Origin: Phaseolus vulgaris
Taxonomy: Eukaryota; Streptophyta; Magnoliopsida; Fabales; Fabaceae
Direction of reading: 5' to 3'
Length of the DNA: 64,000 nt
Assembly: GCF_000499845.2 (NCBI RefSeq)
Contig: NC_023755.2
Coordinates: 7,136,847 to 7,200,846, forward strand
Part shown: positions 48,501 to 61,031 of the stretch, piece by piece
Numbering within the stretch: position 1 is the stretch's first letter
Layout: the number at the start of each line of letters is the position of its first letter
Translations under genes and position numbers: made by a program
The notes under the pieces: model-generated
What the model saw: only the letters and a program-made list of their open reading frames with translations
The model's database searches: none
What the model was told of the DNA's origin: nothing

Positions 48501-51500
48501 TTCTCCGGACGTTGTACCTAGCCATTCATTGGGTATTCAAATAGAACTGGATGCAAATATTGCTAACCAGTCAGTCCCAGAAAGGGATCATGCCATTGGT
48601 GTTATGTCTACCAGAGATTCTGCTCAAGCATCTTCTATTATTGCAATGAATACAGTTTATCACAGTTCAGATGATGAATCAATGGAAAGTGTTGAAAATT
48701 TTCCTGTAAATGCTAATGATGCCAATTTCCCTTCTGTTGATTTGAATGAAGCATCAGAGCTAAATAGCAGCTATCAAGCACAGCAGAGTGCTTGTTTCCA
48801 ACCACTTTTAGAAAGGGCAGGAGGGGAGGCAGGTGTTAGCAGTTCAAATGCTTGTGGGGAAGTTTTGAACACAGAGATACTGACTGCACATGCTAGAGAT
48901 GGACCTAGTTTTGGTATTAGTGGGGGAAGTGTGGGCATGGGTGCAAGTCATGAGGCTGAAATCCATGGGACTGATGTCTCAGTTCATAGAGGTGATAGTT
49001 TAGGTGATGTTGAACCAATTGCTGAAGTGATTGAAAATCATGGTCCACCTGGTGAATTTGAGCCTTATCATGGACTTACTGGGGATTTTGTGCCTGAGGA
49101 ATTGAGTCGGGAAGATCCTCAAGGGGATAGTCAAGCTGTGGTGTCTCAATCTATAGCAAGGGCTGATAGTGGCTCAAAAATTATAGCTTCAAACAAGGTT
49201 GAATCTGTTGAAAGTGGTGAGAAGACCAGTTGTAGCATGCAGATGATAGGCCCTGACAATGGTGCCCATCCGTCTCTTTCTTGTAATGCTGTTGTATGTT
49301 CTGCCTATGAAGTATCCAAGGAAGAAGTTAATCAGACTGGGAAGGCATCTCACATTGATGATGGTGCATATCATGAATCAGGCCATTTAAATGCTGATGT
49401 TATGGGTATGTCTGATTATTTATTTATTTTATTTGGTGTTTTTTTTTTTAACCTTAGATATGCTTTCCCTCTGATGCTGAATGGGACTGGTAAAATCCAA
49501 TGTTATTGAAAATAGCCATGGCGGCTCATAGCAGTTACCTTGGGTGTCGTGGAATGGTGGTTTGGAGCTGCATAAGCCTCGGGTCAGGGCAACCCAACCT
49601 GACTCTAGCCATTTAAAACCCTGATTTTTCTCTCTGTCTATTCCTATTTTTGGGCTAATGCATATTGGGCCAGCCCAATAGTTATTTTTTTAAAAACAAA
49701 GGGTTGGGCTGAACAACCTGGCCCAAACCCAAACAACTACATCAGAAAATAAACCTAATGCGCCCAAACTAGCCTCAAGCACCCCTTTGCATTATATTTC
49801 TGCATTTTTTAATTATCTATATGGTATATATTGCATTTTTTGTTTGCAATGCTTCTGCCAAAACCTATTGTGACTTCCAATATTTTCTTCTTAAAAGGGT
49901 TTTCTGTTATGGTAAAATCTGTTACCTTTTGAATTTTGAATAGTCTCATTGTACTACTAATGTATTTATCACTTTGTCTTCTAGTTATGTTTTATTTTAT
50001 ACTCAATTGTGGCAAGTTATTTGGAAATTGAACTATCCCGGAGGTCAAAAACAAACTTATAAATATCAGAATGCTTTATCTGAAATGTCTGATTATTTTA
50101 CTGGGAGTAATAACTTTTAGATAGAGCTTGGGGGGAAGGGGTGAGGGGCTGTGGTGAAATGGTAATGGAGGGGATTTTACCTTCACAAGGAAAGAGGACG
50201 TATGCGTGTGTTCTTTGTTTTGGAATCAAATCTATGGCCCTAATTGTTTTCCTCCAGCTAAATGGTTATAACTAAGTGAGAACATAGAGGAGTTATTACA
50301 AGAGATATTTATGTTTTGAAAAATATTGTTAGTATTTTTGGATGTTTTCCCTCCAAAAGCTTTTTTTGGTTGGAAGCCCTTGGAACTGGGAAGTTGCATT
50401 GAGCGTACCTAATCTGAGTTAAGTGAACCTGTTGCAGGGAGCAATGTTCTCCCAAAATTTATATTCTTTATTCACAGGATTCAAATACGAGATTTTACTT
50501 AAAAGGAACTAATCCTTGCCACTTGAACAACCAAAAGGTGCCGAGAACAATAAGATTTGATCCCCCTGACTCTTGAAAGGAAGTCTAAGATACATACAGT
50601 TGTAATAGTTAATTTTTATTAATTTGGCTTCTGTTTCCTACCCCCAATTTAGGTGTTGGAATCTCTTAACCCCACTCCCTCCTTTTAGAGCAGACCTCCT
50701 TTCTCTTCCTACTTCCTCTCCCATCCCATTTGTCCAAAATCCAAACACACCCAAATTTTATACTTACAATGTCTGCTAAAACTGTTATTAGTGATCATAG
50801 TAGACATGTAGACTTGATGGAGTTACAAATTCACAGCCATGGGGTACTTTCATTAATAATTTTCTTCTCTTACTATATATACTCAAGTTGCTTATTCAGA
50901 TAATATTTTCAACTTTATAATGTGTAACAGGTCTCATGGTGGTTACTCAATCAGTAACTATCAAATCTCTTATTGAGTAGTTTTTAGATGGCTTTACCCA
51001 ATTTATTCAAACAATTTCTAATAATTTTCTGAATTAAATTACTGCTGATAAGTTCTACCCAAAATTTCTACTCCTTTATACTCAGTTCTTTCATAATAAT
51101 GTTTTTATTTTACTGATTACTGAATAATTTTTCTGAACATTACATCATTGCCTTCTCCATGCTGTCCTGACCGCTCTTCTTTTTTCATTAACTAATGCAC
51201 TTGGCTCTAATGATCAGGAATTCCTTACAAAGACAACAGTAATGGAGGTGTTGAATTTGATCCAATCAAATTACATAATGATCACTGTCCTTGGGTGAAT
51301 GGGGATGTTGCTGCTGCTGGTTGTGATAATCCCTGCTCCAGTTCTGGTGTGGGTAGTGTGGCTCTTTGTGGCTGGCAGCTGACCTTAGATGCCCTGGATT
51401 CTTTCCAGTCTCTTGGACATCTTCCCCTCCAAACTCTTGAATCAGAATCGGCGGCATCCATGTGCAAGGTTTGTTCTGGTTTGTAATTGATATCATTGAG

Positions 51501-54500
51501 AACAGTATATTTAGATGTTCATTTTTTACTAGAGTGTTTCCCATTTTAAAAAATATATCAGTCCTTGGATTTATGTTAAAAACATGACACTAGAAGTTAT
51601 GAATTTAATTCTATTCTATTTATAAGTATGAAATTTTAGCTAATCAGAGACAAGAAATGTGCCCTATGCTAGAGTCAGCAGAGAAAATTTTTGCATGGTG
51701 AAATTCTTTGTTGTTTGATGAAGTGAAAGTGATGTGAAATAAGAGAGATAAAGAAACACATTTCAAAATTTCTGCCAAGAATCGAGTTGTGAGCTTTCTG
51801 AGAAATCTAGAATTTTCAGATCTCATGTCATAAGGTAGAGAGCCAAGACAAGTTCTTGGCCTAAGAATCTGAAGTGGGATTTAATGCTGATCAAAGTCTC
51901 GCACCATATGCATGTTTTTTTAATAAAAGTGAGAGTGCTAACTATGTTGGCACCACAAACAACATCAATCATATGCAGTACCTCAGAATATCATAAAAAA
52001 AAGTACAAGAAAAAAGAGCATAGATAACACACATGACCCACAACCAAGGTTATCAAACTTGTGAGTCTATGTAGACTCGTGGGAGCTCCATAAACTAGTA
52101 GAAGTACTTAAAGTACTTAAAACAAAAGTCCACAATACTAATAAAATAACTACATTTAATAGTGAATGAGAATTATATAAGTTCAAAGTATCCCAAATAA
52201 ATAAATACAAATATTAGAAAACATTATGGGTCCTAGAGAAACATTATGTCCTGAAGCATCTTTACTTATTTTTAATAGATGAGGATGCACTTGGGTTGTC
52301 CCCAGCTGAATTTGATCCACTCCTAGACATACCTTAAAAAGCATGAATTTAAAAAATGGAATTGTCTGAAATTAAAAATAGAATTGAATTGAAAAAAAAA
52401 ACTGCCCAACATTTTCAATTCAAATAAAAAACTCTGCAGATGCACTCACAATGTTCTCTCACATGTATGGCCAAGCTTAAAAGTAACTCTGCAGTGCACT
52501 CCCTAATTACCAATGTTCACTTGGCCAAGCAAACCCTAAACCCAAATAGAACAGAGATGCACCAGATGACACAACACACCACCACTACCAGAACAGAGAC
52601 GATGATGATCGGAACAGAGACACAAAAATAGGTGACCACGAAACAGAAAATGCGATCACGAACGTAATCACCAACACCACCACCAATGCCAACACAATCG
52701 GAATAGAGACACACAACAACAAAGAATGCAAACAAACCCTAATGTTAGCAGGGTGAGTTTGTTTGACTTTGGGTTCAGAAATGGGTCATTTTTGGTTTAA
52801 AGAAAAAATCCTCTGAACTCGCCAACTCGGTTGCTGACTTGCGAGTTCAACTGAGTTTAATGAGTTCCGTGCGAGTTTACCGAGTTTGCTTCGAAAACGA
52901 GTTTGTTTTTGAGTCAACTTGCCTAGGGTGAGTGAGAACGTAAAAACTCGCAAGTTTGATAATCATGTTCACAACTAATCTCTAACCGTGTAAAAGGATA
53001 AATCAAACCTATCCCTGAAGATCTCTCAACAAGTGAAGCTAGAAACATTATCCCACCATGTATAATCCTGAGATCTAATGCCAAACTCAACAAGTTATCG
53101 AAATATTGATGATTACCCTTTAAAATGTGAAAAATGAATACAAATAATATTACTACTTACAAAACAATCCAGCCATCTATTACCAAGATCTCAAGGAATA
53201 ATAGAGGTATTGAACACATCTATCATCTCTGCATATATAGGCATTATGAACACAAAGATATGAAAAACAACCCACAATAGAAATATGATGATCTCTAAAT
53301 ATTCCCCCACAATCCAAAGATTAGTATAGCCTTTGAAGATTACAACTTCCATGTAAAAAAATACACCCATCACCTCTGCATATAAATGCATTAAGAACAC
53401 AAAGATATGAAAAACAACCCACAATTGAAGCATGATGATTTCTAAATATTCCCCCCACAATCCAAAGATAGTATAGCCTTTGGAGATTACAAATTCCATG
53501 TAAAAAATCACACCCATCACCTCTGATATAAAGGCATTATGAACACCAAAATATGGCAAACAATCCACATAGAAGCATGATGATCTCTAAATATTCCACC
53601 ACAACCAGATTCACCAGGATAGTCTTTGGCTACCCAATCAGTATTACATTTGAACTGATGACTGGGAGGAGGAGGCCAAAAAACAGGAACATGTGATGCA
53701 GTCCTCCTAGGATCTATATCTACTACAAAACTTTTAAGAATAATGAATTCTTGCACGTTGGATTACATACAACCAGTACAACAATTGCCAGCCCGATTGA
53801 CCTCAATAAATCATGCTTTTAATTCTGTCATGGATGGTACGTGGGTTAACAAAGCTTCCATATATTTGTGGCACCAAAGAGACCTGTATTACTGTCTGGC
53901 TTGAGCACTCCAGGATCTTTGCAAGAAACAAAGAATGGAAGAGATGGAATAAGAAAAGTAGTATTGGAAAGAGCTGCCAGGCCAAGCCTAGAGACGTTTT
54001 AAAAATGTGCATTAAAAGAACTAGTGTTGAACAGTTTCCGCAGCACCACCCCCACAGATAACAGCAAGAAACAATGACCATACCAAGCTATCATCTGTAG
54101 GCAACCTATTATGATAAATATGCCAAACAAGAAAAGGGAAAGGAGGAATAAATTTGCTCCAAACCAGTACTGTACCCTTCTGTGTTAGTTGAATCAAAGA
54201 AAATTATATGTAGTTTTTGGAGGCTGAGAATACCATCAGCAGAACCATTCCATTTAAGACCGCCCTCAATATCAAAGGAGGTAAGATTTAAGCAGAGATT
54301 GCAACAGTAGTGAGAGGCAGGGTATTGTGTAAGTGATTAGAAATCCCACCTTAGCATCAGGTATAGACCAGGATCCGTTGGATATAAAGTGTGCGACCTT
54401 AGCTTCCAGCTTATTGTGCAAGTGATTAGGAATCCTAAGCCAATCCACTATAGGAATAGTTGACCATTTATCCAGCCAGAAGTTAACCTCGTTTTCACAA

Positions 54501-55167
54501 TGTGGCTTTTTATACTCAATCTCATTGTAAAATGTCATATACATCCGTACCTTTATCTGTGTTTTAATGTATTTAGTTATTTATTATTTATGGTATATTA
54601 ATATATATATATATATATTATTTTTTTTTAATGTGGCATCTGACTTGAGATTGCAGTTTCTTCTTTTATCTATTAATAAATTTGAATGTCATCATACTTT
54701 ATTTTCAAAAGCCACTAGATAATAGATATGATGCAAAAGGGTTTGCAATTGAAATATTCAACTTATTGATTAAGACGTCATTTTATATTTATGTTTGGAT
54801 ATTATTTTCAGTGCAAGCACTAAGCAGCTCATTCAAAATCAATCACATTCTCGCGGTGCCACCTTTGAGAGCTTTTTCTACTGTATTTATTTGTTGGCTT
54901 TGAGTATTTTTTTATTTTTTTTAAATGGCCAACACAAGATCAAAGTTTCGTCTGATAAAGAGCTCTCAATTTCATCATAAAGGAAATCATTTTAATTCTG
55001 TCGTAAGGCTTGCAATATATAATATTGCAACATGGTAGATTGTAGTGTTTTGTTGGATGTGGAAGATTCATCTGCTTGACGTATGCTTTTTGCAGGGTGA
55101 TCGGTTCACTTCCGGCCAGAAATTGTTAGCACGCAACTCCTATGTTAGAAACCATGGGAGAAACTGA
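45566..55167 (+). CDS. ILP1: C3HC zinc-finger/BIR-like nuclear protein (ILP1/NIPA family)
   Basis: Plant relative of ZC3HC1/NIPA, a nuclear-basket-associated protein with two BIR-like zinc modules; Arabidopsis ILP1 (IAP-like protein 1) is the remembered counterpart. Exons: 45566-45648, 45795-45987, 46093-46213, 47182-47528, 47647-49405, 51218-51468, 55096-55167. They join to 2826 nt, 941 residues plus stop. The first module spans about residues 70-250: PWERGDLLRRL (~74), GWVNV, CEIC (~113) and GHKVTCPW (~147). The second is split: CGWEPRWLP (~256) and CSLC (~330), then after a long acidic/Ser-rich low-complexity insert, DHCPW (~857) and CGWQLTLDAL (~880). A likely nuclear signal ARKRKLDD is near residue 467. 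Exon 2 is strikingly GC-rich. The start (MNEDGV) is the first ATG in frame. The last intron is 3.6 kb and filled with mobile DNA. Confidence 0.93.
49406..51217 (+). other. Intron 5 of the ILP1-like gene
   Basis: This 1.8-kb intron runs from donor G|GTATGT to acceptor GATCAG|GA. 50650-50760 contains 'ctcccatcccatttg..atccaaacacaccca', which may be a further fragment of the MITE-like family at 30850-31032. Otherwise no features. Confidence 0.6.
52047..52969. mobile_element. Terminal-inverted-repeat element in ILP1 intron 6
   Basis: The left end 'aggttatcaaacttgtgagt' and right end 'actcgcaagtttgataatcatg' are inverted copies, about 0.92 kb apart. Near-matching CACAACCA/CACAACTA octamers flank them (52039-52046 and 52970-52977), compatible with an 8-bp target duplication with one change. 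The interior is non-coding with repeated 'gagtt' motifs near the right end. It looks like a non-autonomous DNA transposon, with the family uncertain. Confidence 0.65.
53190..54545 (-). pseudogene. LINE (non-LTR) retrotransposon 3' remnant
   Basis: On the minus strand, 54272-54544 encodes a zf-RVT-like segment ('VNFWLDKWSTIPIVDWLRIP'). 53560-53760 encodes the start of a LINE RNase H ('PPPPSHQFKCNTDWVAK', then 'GESGCGGIFRDHH'). This order and spacing are those of plant LINE ORF2 3' ends. Frames are broken. It sits antisense in the last intron of the ILP1-like gene. Confidence 0.8.
53230..53600 (-). repeat. Tandem triplication (~145 bp) inside the LINE RNase H
   Basis: The phrase 'gcattatgaacacaaagatatg' recurs at about 53241, 53388 and 53533 (spacings about 147 and 145 bp). 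Between copies are homologous segments ('gatgat.tctaaatattcc..cacaatccaaaga', then 'tccatgtaaaaaa.tcacacccatcacctctg'). On the minus strand each unit resembles the LINE RNase H stretch after 'GGIFRDHH'. Replication slippage or unequal exchange within the pseudogene is likely. Confidence 0.85.
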
Positions 55168-58100
55168 CGACCTGGAGGAAGTTGTGTAACGTTTGGTTGA
55201 GTTGTTTTTCGGAGAATGAGTATTGTTCCTACATCCAAATTTAAGTTATGTTTTTAATGAATCGGATGCTTCTCCATTCTGGTTTTTCTTATGTCAGTTT
55301 TGATGCTATAAATTTCACTATTATATTGGATTTTGGATTGGTATTGTCATGCAGTTTAATAAAAATGTGATTGCATCAAAAGCATCTTTGAACTAGAGAA
55401 AATGGATGTTGGTTAAATAGAGAATGTGAGCTATTGATTTCTAACTCAAAATAGCATAAATCGAATTGTGGGAATGGTTTGAATATCTTCTCAAGCTGGT
55501 TAATCCCCTTATTTTTATTATGGTTAGCATATAATTATTAAGACCTCATTTTAGATTAGAATAGATCCAACCAGCTTCAAATCTGTAATTTGATTTCTCA
55601 ATTGCTTAATCTTCAAGACTAAAATCATAATGGCAATCTCACTCCCAGTTTTGCACTCCTGAGTGCACTATTATAATTTTAGTTCCCATGTATGTTTTTC
55701 CATTTTTATCTTTTGAAAATAAATAAATATTACATTCGTTACAAGAAAAAGCTGTATAGTAATGTTTTAATTTCTTAAAATGTGTTTTTCTTAATGTTTT
55801 AGCAATAGTAGATGAAATTTTATTTGTTCCACACATTATTCGACCAAAAATTATAATCTCTCAAATAAAATCTTAATGTGTGTTGTACTTCTAGGTTGAG
55901 AAGTTTATTAGAAAGTATATACACAAAACCAAACTAAGGTGTGTCAGAGGCAAAACTACAGCGATAGTTGCAGGACCCTTTGACCCCTTCTTTTAGTATA
56001 TCTAGTTTTTTATTTCTTAATTTTGATGAAATATTTTATTTTTTTATAATTTTTATGGAGATAATAATGTTTTTTATTCGATAAAGATTTGAGTCCGATT
56101 TATTTGTTAATAACTTTTTAATTTTATAGTAATTATTATTTTAACAGCTACATATAATTATATTTACACTTATATTTATTAAATATGATTTTAGTCTTGA
56201 ACTAAATAATTCAAAATATATCAATTACTATCTACTAAAATACAGTATAGTAACATTCATTTTATTTGGTAGAGTTTTATGACTTAGTTAATATGATTCT
56301 CCATAAAAAAATCAAAATTAAATAGATGTTATTTTATTATAATTTTTGAAAATTTGTAGTAACATGTAAATTTGATTATTCACTTATGTCAATATTGTTC
56401 CGGAAAGAAGTATTTTTTCATAAAAAAATGAATTAAGTGCAGAACTCATAAATACGTAAAACTTTGTTTCAAAAATACTTATCTTGTTTTTTTTACTTAA
56501 TTATAATTATAATTATATATTTTTATCATTTAAAAAAATATATTTATAAATACTAATAGTAATTAATGTGACTCCACCACTCATTCATTTTTCAAAAGTC
56601 AAATTCTCCTTCCCTCCATTTCCATATTAATTTTAAAACATCAGTTTTAACCTTTTTAAATTTTTTAAATAATTTTTTAAAAATTAATTATAACCTTATT
56701 TTTAAAAATAACTTAACCTGTGTTCCATCAAACTTGAAAATAAGAAGAAAACATTACACCATGTATCATTCTTAAAAATGTATTTTTGAAAAAAAAAATT
56801 TAAAAATGTATTTTTGAAACTAAAAAAAATTAAATACAGAGATGGTGGGAGAAGGAATGAAGATGCAGGGATTTGCCTTTTCAAAATTCAGAGAGCCGAA
56901 CCCAACACCCATCACCATTTAAAATTTAGTTCCAATACTTCATAACTACTCAATTTTTTTCCTGTAACTTTAGTTTCTTAATTTTTATTTATTTGTAGTT
57001 TTAGATTCTGAATTTATTTATGCGATATTTATTCTTTTATATTTAATTGTCGGTAACTTTATTCAATTTTTACTTTAATTATCTAACTGAGAAATTAAAA
57101 TTATATGAAAATAATTTAGAAAAACAATTTGGGAATTTTACAAAATATAAGGATTAAAATTGTAACTAAGCATAAATTTTAAAATAACTTTTTAATCATT
57201 ACAGTGCATAGCTTCTTATAAAGTGATTATCTTAATTTTGTATATTTTATGTTATATAGAACTTAGTACGCTCTAAAAACTATTTTAATAACAAGGCTAA
57301 TAAAATTAATGTTTAACTTATTTTTTAGCTTCTTATTTTTAATATAAGTTATTATTTAAAATATAATCCCTATTAATTTAATCCAATCAAATTGGAAAAC
57401 ACATCAAACTATTGTCGGAGAAAACATCAACGTACAATTTTATTTATTATTTTAAATATATTTTTAGCTTTTCAAATAGAAGTTTATTTTAGTACTCTAA
57501 TCATTTTTATTTTGTTTTTAGTCTTTTAATATTGTGAATTTAATTTATTAACAAGTTATTTATTTTTTAATGTTTACTAAAGATTTAGATATGTTTTAGT
57601 TCTCCAAAATGGGGACATTCTATTTTTACTCTCCAATTAATAGTTTTCATTTGTTATTCTTTTAATTTTGTAAAATGTCATTATTAGTTGCATTTTCAGT
57701 GAACTTATTGAAAAATACCAACCTTTCACACTTCATTTTCATATTTCAAAATTTCAATCAAAAGTTCAATAACTCCAAATGGTCCTTATTGCTAGAGAGT
57801 GGTGACAAGTGTCATGTAAAACTCTTATATTTCAAAATTTTCAAAGAAAACTCTTATAAAAAGAGAGTCAAAGTAACAAATGAACACTACAACCTTCCAA
57901 AGATTAAAGTCAGCTGTGATAGATTGTTGTTGATCACATTTGTGTGAAGATGACCAAAATAATTTTAAACAATGTGGAGTTAACAAAAATGTAATAATTT
58001 TTTTAAAAATTATATCAACCAATTAAATTCAAGTGACAAATATTGACTAATACACCTTTTATCACATCATGAGGGTCTAAAATAACATTTTCCACCTAGA

Positions 58101-58878
58101 CATGGAAACCTTTTAATGAAAAGGTAAAAAAGAAATAGTACCCCAAAATTGAAAAACTCAAAAACATGTTAATCTAGATATAATAAAAATTACTTTACTT
58201 TGTCACTGATGGTTTCAGAGAATGTTTCATGTACAGATCAAAAGGAGAATATTTGTCATGGGTAGGCACCATATATTGGAGAACTTCTCATGTAGGAATC
58301 AAAATGAAAAACAATGTGGAAGGATCTAGAGTGTTTTACATGGAGGGACCCAAATGAAATGCAAATGTTTTAGTATAAGGATTAAACCAGAAAACAATGA
58401 GTAAAAGAACCAAAATTAACATGACATTAATAAATGAAAAGGATTGGTTCATGAATAGGTTTATAAATAGGGACTAATTGTATGCACAATATTTGTATCA
58501 TTGTTGAAATTGCAGTAGTTCAATGCATGTAGTTACAAAAAGAGATCTTTAGGTAGCCTCTGAACTGCAACACAAACATGTGCAAGTTTTTCATGTAGGG
58601 CTGAAACTAAACCAAGTTTAAATTAAATCTTTCACACCTTTTATATTAAAGAATCAAATAAAGAGAGAAAGGTGGGGTTGTATGGGAGGGGAGAGAGCAA
58701 AACACAAAATCATAATCCCAAGTAAATGTCTATTGCTTACATTCATGTCAAATATTCTGTCTTGTGCTAATATGAATACATGATAAACTTCCTTTATTGT
58801 TGAAACAACAAATAGTGAAAACTACTCACTCAGGTATTAGAACAATAGTCAGCACATCATCAAAAGACTGATTGCTGC
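55168..58878. other. AT-rich intergenic spacer
   Basis: Contains the ILP1 3' UTR on the left and the endosulfine 3' UTR on the right. Between them are A/T-rich sequences and no supported gene. The 90-codon open frame at 57675-57947 has no recognisable domain. Confidence 0.5.
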
Positions 58879-61010
58879 TTACTCGCTGGAAGGTGCATCC
58901 TCAGCTGGAACACTTCCCCCTTCTTTGAAAAGGACATAACATCACAATTTAGTTAGTTCATTTTCATGATGCTGAGAGACACAAGGGAGAAGGGACATAC
59001 AAGTTTAGCCATCTCAACTGAACAAAGCAAGCTATCAAAGCACAACATACCTTCTCCTGAAGGAGCGTAAGGAGATTTCCGGTAACGTGTTTGCTGCTGT
59101 GTCGGCTGAAAAACAGAAGCACCAAGTAGAAATTTGTCATGAACATCACATGAAAATAGCTGGCGCATTTAAGGTGCATTAGGATAAGATTTGAAAGAAA
59201 GCGCCTTCAGTTTGATCTTATTTATAAGACCCTTTTCAGAAAGTTTATTGTCCCTTCTTATAAAACCCCTCTGTACCCTTTGTAGTTGAATCATGCATTA
59301 ATTACTCTTTTTCTAAAATGCCCTTTTATTCATGTTTTGGTTTTTGATCTTATTTAAAAAAAAACTAATACCCCCTGGGGATAGAGGTTCATACTGGTGT
59401 ATCAATGAGTTGCCCCTTGGTTGCCAAGGTCTAACACAACTTTACCCAGGCATGGGACTGACTATGAAATTATATGTGGAGTTTTTATTCTTCTCAAAAA
59501 ACTAAATTAAAAATTACTTTTTCTAAGAAAAACTTGAATAAACAAGCCATAATTTTGTTCTGTTAAAATTGGAGGATGATTACAGATTTGGTTCATTTCA
59601 CTTTTAAACCATTGGTAGAGAAAGGGAATAGTAAAGGACAAGGGAGGCTATGGAGCAGCACCCTTTATGTTATTGTTAAAAATAAGAGACCATGATCTTG
59701 TTTGAATAAACATGTCTATAAGAACTTGTGTGAAAATAAAATAAAAAGGTGAAATTCATTGACCATTCAATAAGCTAAGATCAACATAATTTTTTTGAAA
59801 CTAAAAAAGGGTTGAGTTGATTTTAACTTCTATGTGAAGCTCAATTGATTTTACCTACATATTTTCTCCTATTGATAAAAGTTTGTTTAAACAAGAGCGA
59901 GGATATTATCAACTTGATTTTTTAATCTTAAACTTATTATCCATTTATTTTGATTGTAATCCAAAACAGTTAAAGTTACTAAAGCTTTTTTATATAGCAA
60001 GTACAGGTCCAAATCTCAGAGTCATAACTAAATGGCAGAATAAAAATTTAATCGTCTAAAATGCATAGCATATTATTCTGCTTCAATTTATACTAAATCT
60101 ATAATTTTTACCAACCAATTTGTTAACACAATCATATCACTACAAATCACAAGTTATAACTAAGCTTGTTACCATAGAAAAATGAACATTATCAGTGAGT
60201 TTAATTTTTTTGAGACAATTGATCATTTTTCTCTCTTTGTACTATAAATATAAATTATACAACAATTTCAAGAAACAGACTAAGAACATCAGGCAGCAAG
60301 CCATTCACACATCAGAAGAACAACTACTATTAAGCCATAGAAAGCAGTGTCACTATATCCAAATCTGGTATCAGAAAATTGCTTGAGTACCTGTAACTTA
60401 GGCCGAAGAGCCTCAAGTGGTCCCTTAGGCTTCTCACCGCCTTGCTGTTTCATGCAATGGCACAGAAGAGCATCAGAAATGAAAAGAAAGATTCAATGAA
60501 GTTATAGAGGTGTATTTTCCAGAAATACCTTTCCAAGTGCCCAGTCCGCAGAATCAAAGTACGCACGCTCATGGTCCTACCATAAAGTTGAGTTTTAGAT
60601 GAAAAATCAAATGAGCATTGATCGCTGTATATGGGCACGAGCACCTTGATTTCATAATTTAAGTGACAAACAAAGTTTACACACAGAAACATCCACATGC
60701 ACACACCTTAGATATGAGTGGCGGCTTTTTGGGCAGCATTCCTCCATATTTTTTCTTTACAACTTCCTCCTACAAGGTTCACAAATTGTTCATCACAAAA
60801 TAAGAAATTCTTACAAACTTACCATTGTGTCAAGAGGCTCATCCTCAGTAAAGAGATTACTAATCTGAAGTCAAAATTTTAATTTAAGAATGCTAAAAGG
60901 CAAAATCTGAATAGTACCTGCTTCTGGGATGATGGCATGGTGTTAGCTGACTCATTAGATGCATCCACGTCCATCTGTCTGAGATCTTTGTTATCCTCTA
61001 TGTTAGACAT
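58879..61010 (-). CDS. Endosulfine/ARPP-19-like protein phosphatase regulator
   Basis: Small, probably intrinsically disordered regulator. In animals and yeast, ENSA/ARPP19/Igo proteins phosphorylated by Greatwall inhibit PP2A-B55. Minus-strand exons: 60918-61010, 60707-60769, 60529-60576, 60391-60444, 59051-59105, 58879-58922. They join to 357 nt, 118 residues plus stop. The signature RAYFDSADWALGKQ lies near residues 56-69 and corresponds to animal FDSGDY, with the phosphorylatable Ser at about 60. It is preceded by the basic KKKYGGMLPKKPP and followed by PLEALRPKLQ and RYRKSPYAPS. Start ATG 61010 (MSNIEDN) lies 21 nt inside its exon. A 5'-UTR exon is split off by a 1.47-kb intron. Plant family members are annotated 'cAMP-regulated phosphoprotein 19-related'. 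The plant kinase partner is inferred, not shown here. Confidence 0.95.
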
Positions 61011-61031
61011 GAAGTCCTTTTGAGTGTAAAG
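61011..61031 (-). other. 5'-UTR part of endosulfine exon 2
   Basis: Leader bases between the acceptor (gtaactgcag|CTTTAC at 61031) and the start codon at 61010. Confidence 0.7.

Noticed and set aside
57675..57947. 90-residue open frame in spacer
   Set aside because: AT-rich composition and no similarity I recognise; length is within chance for this DNA.
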